Origin: Zygnema circumcarinatum
Lineage: Eukaryota > Streptophyta > Zygnematophyceae > Zygnematales > Zygnemataceae
Direction: 5' to 3'
Length of the DNA: 59,072 nucleotides
Assembly (NCBI GenBank): GCA_037447605.1
Contig: CM074810.1
Span: 2,911,368 to 2,970,439, forward strand
Shown piece by piece: positions 1 to 9,831 of the stretch. The notes under the pieces were generated by a model. It was not told where the DNA came from, did not search any database, and saw only the letters and a list, made by a program, of their open reading frames with translations. The position numbers and the translations under genes were made by a program. How positions within the stretch are numbered: the stretch's first letter is position 1; each line of letters starts with the position of its first letter.

Positions 1-32
1 CTCCCCTCTCCCTCCCTCCCTCCCACACTCAC

Positions 33-1560
33 CGAAAGGCAGAGTACTTCTCTCTGTTTCCGGCTGCCCCGCTGAGCACGACTGCGGGCACACCCCATTG
101 GCGGACTGCCTCGCTGACGTGGCGCTCCAGTGATGCCACGTGGACAGTTGGCACCACAACAGAGAGCCCCTGGAATGGCGCCTCCCCCGCTAAAAGACGA
201 ACGGCGCCGCCCAGGACAGGCAGCATCTGGCGGATCTCCTGCAGGCGGCTTCCAGGAAGGAGGCAGATCACAGGGGGCGAGTCTGCAAGGGTAAAATTGA
301 AAAAAGAAAAAATTGGAAAAAGGATGGAGGGGGGAAGGGGTGGAGGAGGGAATATATGGGAAAAGAGAAGGAAAATTGGGGAAAGAGGAAGGAACAAAAA
401 AGGGCACATGCAAAAAAAGGAGGCAAAGAATGGAATATAGATGGATGAGGTATGTTGGGGGTGAAAGGATGAAGTGATTGTGAGGGGGAAAGAGAGAGGG
501 AGGGAGAAAGATAGGAAGGGAGGAGCGGGAAAAGGGCAGGAGGGAAGGGGGAAGAGGATGGGCGAAAAGAGGTGCGGGAGAGGGTCAAGGTGATAGGGAG
601 AGGGTCAAGGTGATAAGGAGAGGGAGAATAAGAAGACGGAGACCAGGAATAGAGGGAGTGGTCATCAAGAAAGAGTGGCAGAAAGGAGGAGAGGGAGTGC
701 TTAAGAGATAGAGAAAGACTGGAGAGAACTCAGAATAATAGCTGAGTGTGTGAATGCATTTGATTCCTTCAGTGGAAACATCTTAAATGGGAATATTTTT
801 AGCTGCTTCGTCAGCCATTGTTTTCCTCATTTAGCCATGCAACAACTGACTAGCCGAGCCCCATGCTTCAGCTTCCAAAAGAGCCCAAAAAGAAAATAAA
901 AAGGAAGGAGGGGCTTACCCGGCCACTTTTCCTCGGGCAGATTATGTTTTCGCCGAAATGAGTCTCCGTCGCCTATTGGTCGCCACGGAGCAGAAAATTT
1001 CTTCCCAGTCTGCACATCTCCATAAATCTATATTTTAGAGTTTTGAAACTCTTATGTTCTTGAAACAGGATTCTTTACAGACATAACAATGTTTTTAAAC
1101 AAGTTAAAAACTTTCGCATTTCCTTAATCTCTTACTACCTCAAGCTTCTCAGGGGGTACTAGCATTAGGGACTTTAGGGCCTTACACATAGAGCTCCCAC
1201 TGTCTCTCTCTCTCCCTCTCCCCCTCCCTCTCCTTCCCAGAGGTCCTCCATCACAGGATGCCCCACAAAGGAGGCTCGGATGCCGTGCTGCTGACACGTG
1301 GCAGCCTCTGAGGGGAGGATGCACAGCATGTGGTCCACCACTCGCCTCCAAGCCTAAAGACACCCTCCAACATAGAATCAATACAGACCACAAACAAATT
1401 AAGCAAGTAAACAAAAAGTTACAAAAACACAAACCAAAACCTGAAAATTTTCAAAGTCGTGGGGAAACACAATTCAAGACTAATTAGACCGTGAAAGTCG
1501 GGGGAATCAGCGGAGTTTGTAGAGAGAGAGAGAGAGGGAGAGAAAGAGAAAGAGAGAGAG

Positions 1561-1599
<39 letters not shown>

Positions 1600-3337
1600 G
1601 AGGGGTTGGGGTTCAGGGCTCCAGAGGCTGTTTCGTAGCACTACCTTGAGAGAAGCCTCCCCCCCTCGCCACGCCCAGAAGGATGGGGCCACATAGTGAA
1701 CACAGGGAGGACAGCGCAACCCTAGCCTCTCGTAGCGTCCTGCAGGAGAGAGCGGGAAAGAGAGCGCGAGAGGAACTGTGAGAGAGGGTGGCGGAGAGGG
1801 AGAATATGAAAAATGGATTGAGAAGGAGAGTTGCAGGTCCAGAGAGAGAGGGGAAGACAGAAAAAAAGGGTGGTGGAAACAGAGAGAGTTAGAGAAATAT
1901 GGAGAGGGTGTGGGAGAGACTGCGAGAGGTAGGAGGGGCAAAAAGAAGGGAGGGGTGAGAGGGTGAACAGTAAAGGAAAGGGAAGAGGGAAGGGAATAGG
2001 GAGGCAGAGAAAGTGATATAGATGTGTAGGAAAGCAAAAGTAAGAGATGAGAGTGAGAGGAGCGGTGGTCACAAAAATGATGAAGTGGAAATAATCTCGA
2101 AATAGGAATCCTATATCTTACGACGGATTTCACGCAACAGCCGCATGGAGAAGCCTTTGGAGTCAATGGTTACGACAACATGCGGGTCAAATTTCATGGC
2201 TTCTGCGGCAGCTACCCTCAGACACATCTGCGGAGAAAAGGCCGAATCAAGGATGCTGGTTTTAGTTTTGATGACAAGAAGTCATGAGCGGCATGATAAG
2301 AATCGGAACCGACTGCATTACTAGGAGAAAAGCAGAAGGAAGGGGAAAGTACAGAGAGAGAGGATGAGAAAGCAAGAGAGAGAGAGAAAGAGTGTGAGAG
2401 AGGGAAAGAAGGAGGAACTCACCCATATGCGAGGAAGCCGAAATAGGACCTCTGCAATCCCCATAGCGGACAGATGCTCCATTGGGAAAATGCTCGTCAG
2501 ACCTTGCTCTGACATTCTAAATCTGAAATTTCAAAAGAAAAAAAGCGGAGCAGTCTCATGGGCTAATACTCACAGAATCTCTAAAGATTAAAATTTGACC
2601 CCCAATGCCAAATATTATCGTCAATGTCGAAACTTCTAGTTTCTTGAGCTAAAATTCTTCTTCTTCTTCCGCTTGTCCTCGTGTATCTAAATGCTCAATA
2701 AATTATGAAAGAAACTAATTCATGGGTGTTTCAATATTTCAGAGGGGGAATTGGAGGCGGCCTCTAACCCTCCCACGCCTCTGAAGGAGACGCGTAGCGG
2801 CGCCATCCTCTGCAGCGCCGCCATGAGGGCGCTGCCCGCAGCGTCCCCTGAAGGCTCCCCCGCCACAATGAACAGGCGCAGGCTTCCAAGTGATGTTGCT
2901 GCCAGCCATGGTGATGTTGCAGGGGATGGAGGTGATGTTGCAGATGTAACAGGGGATGGAAGTGATGTTGCAGATGTTGCAGGGGGTGGAGGTGATGTTG
3001 CAGATGTTGCAGGGGATGGAGGTGATGTTGCAGATGTTGCAGGGGTTGGTGGTGATGTTGCAGGGGTTGGGAATGATGTTGGAGCAGATAAAGGTGATTT
3101 TGGAGAGGATGGGGGTGATGTTGGAGGGGGCGGTGTTGATGTTGCTGATGATGATGAGGTGAGGCTCCTACTAAAGCCGACAAAAGAGCATGCGTGAGGC
3201 GCAGTCGGGAAAGGGGAGCGGTGCCATAGCGCCTGCCTCAGGCCATGGAGGTTGGGAGAGGCGGCCGTGCACTCGGCGAGGGCGCGCGAGAGGAGAGAGA
3301 GAGCGCGGCGTCCCGCCATGGATGCGCCCATGGGCAC
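33..3337 (-). CDS. LpxB: Lipid-A-disaccharide synthase, mitochondrial (LpxB), 3'-partial
   Basis: LpxB joins UDP-2,3-diacylglucosamine to lipid X to make the disaccharide core of lipid A; plant copies are mitochondrial. I read six exons on the minus strand: 3337-2769, 2522-2423, 2227-2122, 1739-1645, 1353-1188 and 282-33. All junctions are GT-AG and the phases agree. Family motifs appear in order: FIVAGEPSGD (nucleotide-sugar fold start), FRGVGG followed by RMSEQG, SIFPMEHLSAMG, a short VTIDS block, VHYVAPSFWAWR, ASFVGHP and ICLLPGSR. The N-terminal 150 residues are a basic, Ser/Thr/Pro-rich presequence built on a minisatellite, consistent with organelle import. The start is the ATG at 3337; an in-frame Met at residue 7 is an alternative. 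The exon 5 donor is ambiguous (GTGTAA at 1187 or GTAAGG at 1185), and only the former keeps the frame. The last exon ends at donor GTGAGT (32-27), so the C-terminus lies outside the window. Confidence 0.9.
2893..3075. repeat. 30-bp coding minisatellite in the LpxB presequence
   Basis: About five to six imperfect copies of a 30-bp unit (core gatgttgcagatgttgcagg) are read on the minus strand as repeats of the type SPPSPATSAT. They lie entirely inside the presumed mitochondrial presequence and stop just before the conserved FIVAGEPSGD motif. The unit length is a multiple of three, so copy-number changes would keep the frame. Confidence 0.8.
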
Positions 3338-3402
3338 GAGTGAGAAAGGTGCTTGATTTAGTTTTTGATATTTATAAATTTAAACGTTCCACCTTAGAAC
3401 AT

Positions 3403-3473
3403 GCGCATTTGGTGTAGTGGTAACATATCACCCTCCCACGGTGATGCCGGGGGTTCGATTCCCCCAATGCGCA
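3403..3473 (+). tRNA. tRNA-Gly (anticodon CCC)
   Basis: This is a complete 71-nt cloverleaf. The acceptor stem GCGCATT pairs with AATGCGC, the anticodon stem TCACC pairs with GGTGA around a CTCCCAC loop (anticodon CCC), and the T arm is GGGGG-TTCGATT-CCCCC. The discriminator is A, no CCA is encoded, and a TTTT Pol III terminator follows at 3477. It lies 65 bp from the LpxB start codon and is divergently transcribed. Confidence 0.95.
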
Positions 3474-4320
3474 ATCTTTTCGGAGATTTTTCCTTCTCTA
3501 GAAGCGGAGAGTGTTCTGTTGCTCATAGCTTTTCTTTCGTTTGAAGGTTTATGATGTGCTTCATCTGCGATTGGTTCATAACTTCCATCGGTTCTTTGTC
3601 ATATTGCTTTTGTTCATGTAATGGGATGGCGTCGCCATGGTGAGATTAATGCCAGTACAATCTCTAGTTTTTGTCTTTCGTACAGCTGCACTTACTCTAT
3701 GAAGGCTTTTCTTCATAGAAAGATAGAAAAAAGAACTAGTCCCATCATGAGATGATAGTCAGGACGTGTTTCTCCTTTCCACTGAGCGAGCACTTATAAA
3801 AAAAAAAAATGTACCAAATGAGTTCTGAACCATGGCAGAAAACAGTCGTTTCTTTTATAAATCCATCCGAAAAGACAGTCTGTAACCCTACGCATGTTGA
3901 CCTCCTTTGCAGTTTTCTTTACCTTCCCTAGACTTAGTCGTCATGCAACGATTATTTCTCCGGCCTATCGCTACACTGAGTCTGGAGCAGCACAGCAGCG
4001 GGAGGGAAAGAGGGAGAGAAGGCGAGAGAAGTAACAAAGCGAAGGAGAGAGGGAGAAAGAAAAAAGGCCTTGTTTCCAAGTTCCACTACTACCCTTCATC
4101 TGCTGACAACGAACTCCAAAAGCAAACTCCATGAGCGGAATAATTTTCAGAAGTGCTTCGCATGCTCCTGACGCCATGGCTCCGCACTGAGTCTAGAGCT
4201 GCACAACAGAGCATAGCCGCAGAGTGGGAGAGTGGGAGAGAGATGTACAGAGTGGGAGGTGGGCGAGAGAGAGAGGGAGAGCGAGAGAGAGAGAAAGAGA
4301 GACAGAGAAAAAGGCTTCCA
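3474..4320. other. Intergenic region with a partial tandem duplication of a gene 3' end
   Basis: I see no gene here. The segment 3965-4160 is a diverged copy of about 4190-4410. Both contain an actgagtctrgagc tract, a GA-rich stretch, and a block reading ccactactrc..cttcatc.gctgac..gaactccaaa. The second copy overlaps the last codons of the neighbouring coiled-coil gene, so its terminal exon end and 3' region were duplicated in tandem. Confidence 0.6.
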
Positions 4321-6535
4321 CTACTGCACTTCATCCGCTGACGGGGAGCTCCAAAAAGCAAACTCCATGGGCAGAATAACCCTCAGAAGTGCTTCGAGTT
4401 CTCCTGAAGCTCTGGCAACGTTCTCGAGCCATACGACTTCTGAGCGGCTGACAGCATCCATGAACCCATGCTTCGCCTCCTTCACTCTCTGTGCATCCGC
4501 CTGCAGAGCCACCAAACGGCTATCCGCTTGTCCCAGCAAATGTTGGACATATTCAACAGTGAGACAGAGGCGCTCGTTCAGAAAAAAATGCATTTCGTTT
4601 GGGTCCCATGTTCTTTGCATGTCCGCCTCCTCCACGCTGTCAGGCAGCTGCTCCATTAGAAGTGTCTCACTAGGAAACTGCAATTGCAACTGAGCAGTTT
4701 GTTACAATTTCTTCTCTCAGAAAGCTAACTTTCCCTCTCAGTCTTCTACAGTCTCTTTCTATTTCTTTCAGAAATTCCATCAATGTCTTAGGATCATTAA
4801 ATATTCAGAAAGCCTGACATTAGGATTTAATCAGCATGGCGCTATTTCCGGTCTGCAGGACAGATTTGAAGTGAGCAAAGTAACCCTATGCAGACAAGTC
4901 AATCATGGCTTGGAGCCTTATGAAAATTCGCTTGTTTCGGCATCCTATATGTCAGGCATTAGCAGCCTTGAAAAAACTGCAATCTACTAAAAAAACCTGG
5001 TTCAAACAAAAGTTCAGCGGGTTTTTATAAAGCGAGGAAATACTTCTTCACCCAGCGACTGCATCAAAGAATAGCTTTGCCACTCATAGCCCCTTGCCAC
5101 ATAATTCGCTCCAGTCAGATACTCTCATGCTATTTTTAAGCTTTCCGCTTCCGTTTGCGTTCAAAGCGAGCCCGCTTGCTCACTTTGAAGCAGTATGTCG
5201 ACCCCCACCAAGTCCGTAGTGTAGTAATACCACATTTTGGTACATCAATTCAGAAATTTCTTAAAAAACCAACATATTTTGTCCGTTTTTGTCATTACAA
5301 GGTATGGTATTACTGAATCAAATAGCAGGTAGTACTAAAACATCATTACCGTCCTTTTTTCCTCCCACCTTTGATTCCTCTGGAGCAGCTCGCAAGTAGT
5401 TCTCGACATGTTTCAACAAGATGGCTGCCTCCTCTATCTCTCCTCTTGCCAGCTCAGCGCTTTGGACCACCTTATCCACCGCCCTGCGCGCTTCACACCA
5501 CCTCCCATTCACTTCATTGCTCGCCGAACAGGACTCTAAAGCGTCTTCAAACCGGGCCAGAAGAATCATCAGCTCTCCACCGCCTAAGCCTAAACCCGTT
5601 CCAGTTATGCCTGGCAATGATGCTGCTTTCTTGCTCAACTTGTTCAGATTTCGATTGCTATCGCTCAACCTGTTGTTAGGCCACTCGCCCGCTCTTCTCT
5701 TCCCTGAATTGTGAAACATTACGTCTTTATCACTGTCATTCAATTCGCCCCACTTTGACCGGAATGCATCATCGTCTTCTGGCAGTGCAGGTCTCAAGGC
5801 TGCAGGAATTTCTGGCGCATTGAAGCCGAGTTTTTTAGGCAGATGCTGATCAAGGTCAGACTGATGGCTGCAGGCTGAAGGGGGATCATCCTGACGCTGT
5901 TTTGGAGAGCAGTCTTTTCCATTGTCTAGCCCCGAAATTTCGTTTTTTGAAGCTCCATGCTGCCGTATTTTCCGTTGGCTCAAGGACTTGCGAGGCAGAT
6001 CATGACTACTAGGAGAAATAGAGTCATTGGAAGAAGTTGAAAGCTTGGTGAACTCTCTCCAGTCAAATGGAAGCCTCTCACTGCCTTCCTGCAAAGCATC
6101 TGCTGCACGACAGTCGCCTGATGAGGTAAACGACTCAATTCTCAGGCTCTGAAATCCTTCAAAAGCAGACCTATTCCCATCCTTGTGCTGGGAGTTTCCA
6201 GGCTTTTCATCAGGTGCTTCCCCATGGCCGGGAGCCGCTCCTTGTTCTCTTGCGAAACTTCTGCTACCTCTCAAGACTCTCTCCCGGAACCTGCACTTCG
6301 GCTTTCCTTCCAAGGAAGGCCTCCAAAAATCCTCGTTCTCACCACTGGACCTAGTAATACCACTTTGATAATTTGAATGAACAGTTTTGGGACTCCCTGG
6401 GGCCCCTTTATCAGCAACCCTTCTGGATATGAGCAGTATTGCTGATTTACATCCACCAAGGTCTTCATTTCGCTCGTCAAGATTGCCCGAAAGAAGGTTG
6501 AGCTGGTGCGGGAAATTGGTGAAGCTCGACGCCAT
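4321..6535 (-). CDS. Unrecognised two-exon protein with C-terminal helical/coiled-coil region
   Basis: Two minus-strand exons, 6535-5369 and 4689-4321, join in phase 0 through donor AAG|GTGGGA and acceptor CTCAG|TTG. They give a protein of 511 aa ending in TAG at 4321-4323. I do not recognise the family. Residues 1-310 are hydrophilic, Ser/Arg/Asp-rich and probably disordered. From about residue 320 the sequence becomes helical (a LARFEDALESC-type segment, then an AELARGEIEEAAILLKHVE-like stretch). Exon 2 adds another alpha-helical block with regularly spaced Leu, Val and Glu. No membrane segment or enzymatic motif is visible. A nuclear or cytoskeletal scaffold role would be a guess. The intron (4690-5368) holds no other gene. 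The ATG at 6535 starts the only long frame and follows a CCTCC-rich presumed 5' UTR. Confidence 0.65.
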
Positions 6536-6589
6536 GGTGAAGTAAGCAAGTGGAGGCTGCAGCTTCCTCCCAACTCCCTGACTCCTCCA

Positions 6590-6760
6590 CCCTCTTCCCT
6601 CCGAACTGCCTCTGACCTCCTAGATATCTCCTCCTCCCTCCTTCCCCCCCACTTCCTCCCTCCTCCCTCCTCCCTCCCTCCTCCGGACTGCCGCTTCCCT
6701 CCTCCCTCCTCGCTCCTTCCCTCCCTCCCTCCCTCCCCTCCAAGGGGATGGGGAAAGGGA
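6590..6760. repeat. CCTCC-type polypyrimidine microsatellite
   Basis: This is a run of cctcc/ccctc units just upstream of the coiled-coil gene's start (its 5' side, since that gene is on the minus strand). It is one of many such tracts in the window. The proline/arginine-rich frames that cross it are simple-sequence artefacts. Confidence 0.7.
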
Positions 6761-6819
6761 GGCTCTAGAGGGCGCCGTTTGGATATGAAGGATTCAAACT
6801 TTCCTAACGGCCAGTTCCA

Positions 6820-6862
6820 AGATCTGGATGACGAGGTCGCGGGTTCGAGTCCCGCAGACTGC
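6820..6862 (+). other. tRNA-like 3' half (possible SINE relic)
   Basis: A perfect T-arm (GCGGG-TTCGAGT-CCCGC) with a Pol III B-box is preceded by a gacgaggtc-type variable region. No matching 5' acceptor or D arm is present. It is best read as a tRNA-derived fragment rather than a functional tRNA gene. Confidence 0.35.
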
Positions 6863-7027
6863 AAGTCTGACTCCGTCCCCGAGGGCCCGAGGCAGGCGGC
6901 AATCCAACGGTGAAAACGTTGTGAGTGGACTCGTGTGGCGTATCCAACGGCCAAAATCTCCTAGGTCCTTTGCGCCCAGTTCCACTTCGCCATTTACATT
7001 TAATGGCCTCGCCATCGTGAGATCAAT

Positions 7028-8015
7028 AGGGCGTGTCAGACTTAAAAAATTCTCGTAATACTAAAAACTCGATATTCGTAACATTTCGAGTCAACGTCAG
7101 TAAAACTAAAATTCCCGAGCGTAGTTTTTCGCACTCGCGGCGCGGTCCTGTTCGCACTCCGCGATCGCCGTCTTCGCACTTCTCCAAACGCCGTCTTCGC
7201 AACTTCGCCCTCGCGCGGGGCCCTCAGACTTAGGGTGGGGGTCCATCAGCGTTTGCCTGTACCGCCACATCGGATCATGAGTCATGAAGGGAGAATTGCG
7301 GGTTCCATCAGAGGTCCCGCGAGCCAATCAGCGGACGCCACGTGGACACATTTATTCGTCCACCGTGGCCGCGCGTCCACCGCGCATTGGCGGCTGTGCG
7401 CCAGCGTGGTCGCCGTACCCCCGTGGCATCTCGAACGGATCTTCAACGCCACGCGGCGGCGCACGATTGGAAAACTCAGGCATAGTTCTAGGGAACTCAC
7501 TTCAGGGGGTATGTTTTGGGGAACTACGCCTGTACCTCCACGTCGGTCCTAGTCGGCGCCACGACGGCGCCACATCATCCTCCAAAACAACGCCTGTACC
7601 TCCACGTCGGCGAAAAATCGCTGATGGACCCCCACCCTTAGAAACAGCGCCGGCGCGGCGCGCGGAGACCGCTTGTCGTTGTGTCGTGTTGCGCGTCACG
7701 GGCGGGCGCGGGCGCGGGCGGGAAGCCGGGAAAACAACCATGACGTCACGTTGACGCGATTTTCGCCAGTATTTTCTTCGCACGTCCATTTCGGCGCCTC
7801 TTTTGGGTGCGAACAAAATCGTGCGAAGAAGTGCCCTTTTTAGTAAACCCCACGGGTCAATCTTCGCAACGTTGACCCGTTGACTTAGCACAGTTGACTT
7901 CCGTTCGGTTCGACTTAGGTTCGGGGGCGCGATGATTTTTAGTACTTAGTAACCTCGATTCTCGTAATACTAAAAACTCGATATTCGTAACATTTTGTTA
8001 AGTCTGACACGCCCT
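7028..8015. mobile_element. Non-autonomous TIR element with AAT target duplication
   Basis: The terminal inverted repeat is AGGGCGTGTCAGACTTAA at the left end, with its reverse complement at the right end. AAT flanks both sides (7025-7027 and 8016-8018). The insertion splits a dispersed host motif (gtgagatcaa / atgcca) that is found uninterrupted at 8681-8696, which fixes the boundaries. A 38-bp subterminal sequence (ctcgtaatactaaaaactcg...) is repeated in direct, not inverted, orientation at about 7050 and 7965. No transposase is present. A 3-bp AT-rich duplication suggests PIF/Harbinger or a related superfamily, which is an inference. Confidence 0.75.
7233..7637. mobile_element. Harbinger-like MITE (TTA target duplication), nested
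   Basis: The inverted repeat is GGGTGGGGGTCCATCAGCG, flanked by TTA at 7230-7232 and 7638-7640, inside the 988-bp element. The TTA duplication and G-rich ends fit PIF/Harbinger. The interior is GC-rich without a convincing ORF, and carries a short internal direct repeat (cctgtacctccacgtcgg) at about 7528 and 7591. Confidence 0.7.
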
Positions 8016-8065
8016 AATGCCACTTCCTTTCTAAGCCAAAAGCGCTTTGAAAGCAGTCGTGGCAT

Positions 8066-8508
8066 ATCTAACGGTTCAGCACAATCTCGCATGAGAAAAT
8101 CCAACGGCCAGAAAAATTTCAATACGGTACTTAAACATCCGCGTGCAGGCGCTCGACCGCTGGATTTGCCACGTATACCCTTAAGGCGTTTTGACCGTTG
8201 GATGCCTACGTTGAGATGCTCAGCGTGGGACCGTTAAATACGTCATGTGTAAATCTCGCTCTGTTTTGACGGTTGGATTTACACTTGCGAATGTTTCGTC
8301 ACTGGACCGTTGGATGTGCCTCGTGTTACATATCTCAGTGCTCCCGTTGGATTTCCGCTTGACAATTTTTACGTTATGACCGCTGGATAGCCACGTGTAC
8401 CATCGAAATCTTTTGGACCGTTGGATTGCCGGATCGGAGATATACGATTGTTGACCGTTGAATTTGCCACGTATATAGACATGCAACTCTGAGACCGTCG
8501 GATTTTCC
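8066..8508. repeat. Phased GACCGTTGGATT array, period about 37.6 bp
   Basis: The core GACCGTTGGATTTGCC (variants at several positions) begins at 8155, 8193, 8229, 8268, 8305, 8342, 8378, 8416, 8453 and 8493, with intervals of 36-40 bp. The linkers are not conserved. Two cores just upstream (8066, 8099) and two more at 6902 and 6942 are in the opposite orientation. Some units match the plant mitosis-specific activator consensus YCYAACGGYYA on the minus strand. Confidence 0.8.
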
Positions 8509-8596
8509 CATGGAAGACTCTCAAGCGATCGGTGTATACGCTATGCCATGCTATACTTGTTGAGCCTAGACGTAGTTTTCCGCTCCTAGATTTTCT

Positions 8597-8700
8597 TTTG
8601 TCCTTAGGTCCTTTGTGACCAGTTCCTCGTGGTTCCCCATGATGATTTTGCCCTATGTACATTTGATGGCATCATCGCCATGCGTGAGATCAATGCCATA
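8597..8700 (+). repeat. Dispersed repeat: ggtcctttgtgaccagtt ... gatcaatgcca family
   Basis: The same sequence occurs, degraded, at 3627-3655, 6958-7027 (continuing at 8016), 49300-49400 (minus), 50020-50050 (minus) and 50110-50215 (plus). Shared blocks are the ggtcctttgtgaccagttc start, a tacatttgatggc block, and a gcctcgccat palindromic block followed by gtgagatcaat. It has no coding capacity. It looks like the end of a short interspersed or MITE-type repeat. Confidence 0.6.
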
Positions 8701-9831
8701 TTCTTTGCTTCTTTATGCTATGCTACGGTATGGTACGAAAGAGAAGAGAGAATTGGGAGGGGGGGGGGGCGCGCATTGATTCCTAGCACCATGATGTCGG
8801 CAAATATTGGGCGAAAATCTTGGAATTTGAAAATATAAGGAAGTCCGTGTTAACAATAGGCGGGCGGGCCCGGCCGTACTGTTTCCTCTGTACGGATGCG
8901 CATGACCGCCCAGCGGGCCCTGTCGCGAGCTCTTATTGTTGCCGTACATTTAACCTCACGAGCTCCTATTGGTGCCGTACATATACCGTATGATTTAAAG
9001 ATTTTATTCGTACTTACCGTACAGCGGACTAGCGTGAAACCATGTTCGAAACCCGTTTCAATTAACAGATTTTGGAAAATAGGTCAGGTTAGGTTAACAC
9101 CCCTAATACATTAACATAGACTTACCGTACTAAAAGTGGTTTCCTCAAAATCAGGGCGAATTTCTTTTCGGTAACCAAAGTTCTCGGGTGGAAAATATTG
9201 GGGGGTGGGGGGGGGGAGGTTCTGTATTACGACGGTGCGTCCTTTTGGCGTCTTCTCGGAGAATGAACGGCCACGATTCGAGCTGCGGTCCACGTTAGTT
9301 GTGACCCGTCCGATAGGTCGCAACTGAACGCCTCCGAGAGTGACACGGAACTGTGACGCCGCAAGTAACTGTTACTGTGAAGTCGAGCATAGATCGTGGG
9401 GGCAGTTTTGAGGTCGCCTCTCCGAGGGCCGTCACAAGTCGAACCCAAACGTTGGCCCTTTCGACTGCTCGACATTGTAAAACGAGATTCAAATCGAAAT
9501 AAGTATCCGCAGACGAATAGTTTTTGGCCCAATTTTGTACCGATTTTGATTTCATTGGGCAGTGTCACAGGCGTCGCCCTGTCCTGACGCCGGCGGCCTC
9601 TCTATTTTGGACCTCCGTTAAGGCCAGGCCACGGCTGCAAGGGACTGTGGTCAGTGGGGGGGGAAGCCGCCGTCTTGCCGTACACGAAAAGCAGAAGGAG
9701 GAATATTTATGAAAGCTATATATGGAGCAGATGGAGTGGTTGAACCGGATCTGTTGGCAGTTGTCTTGAATTAGACAAAGCTTCAGCTTTTATCATCTAG
9801 TTTTTTTCTTGTGTAAGAGAGTGCTTTCGAT
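8701..9831. other. Intergenic region upstream of the P450 gene
   Basis: No gene is visible. There are G-runs at 8758-8769 and 9200-9220, several gccgtac motifs between 8870 and 9130, and a candidate TATA element (TATATAT, 9717-9723) about 110 bp before the P450 start codon. Confidence 0.5.

Noticed and set aside
6820-6862. Functional tRNA gene
   Set aside because: Only a T arm and B box are present; the 5' half and acceptor partner are missing.
7282-7891. ORFs of 105-156 aa in the GC-rich interior of the nested TIR elements
   Set aside because: They are Arg/Pro-rich, overlap on several frames and cross element boundaries; there is no transposase motif.
8155-8508. Regularly spaced repeats resembling a CRISPR array
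   Set aside because: The cores are degenerate and short, the genome is a plant's, and no cas-like genes exist.
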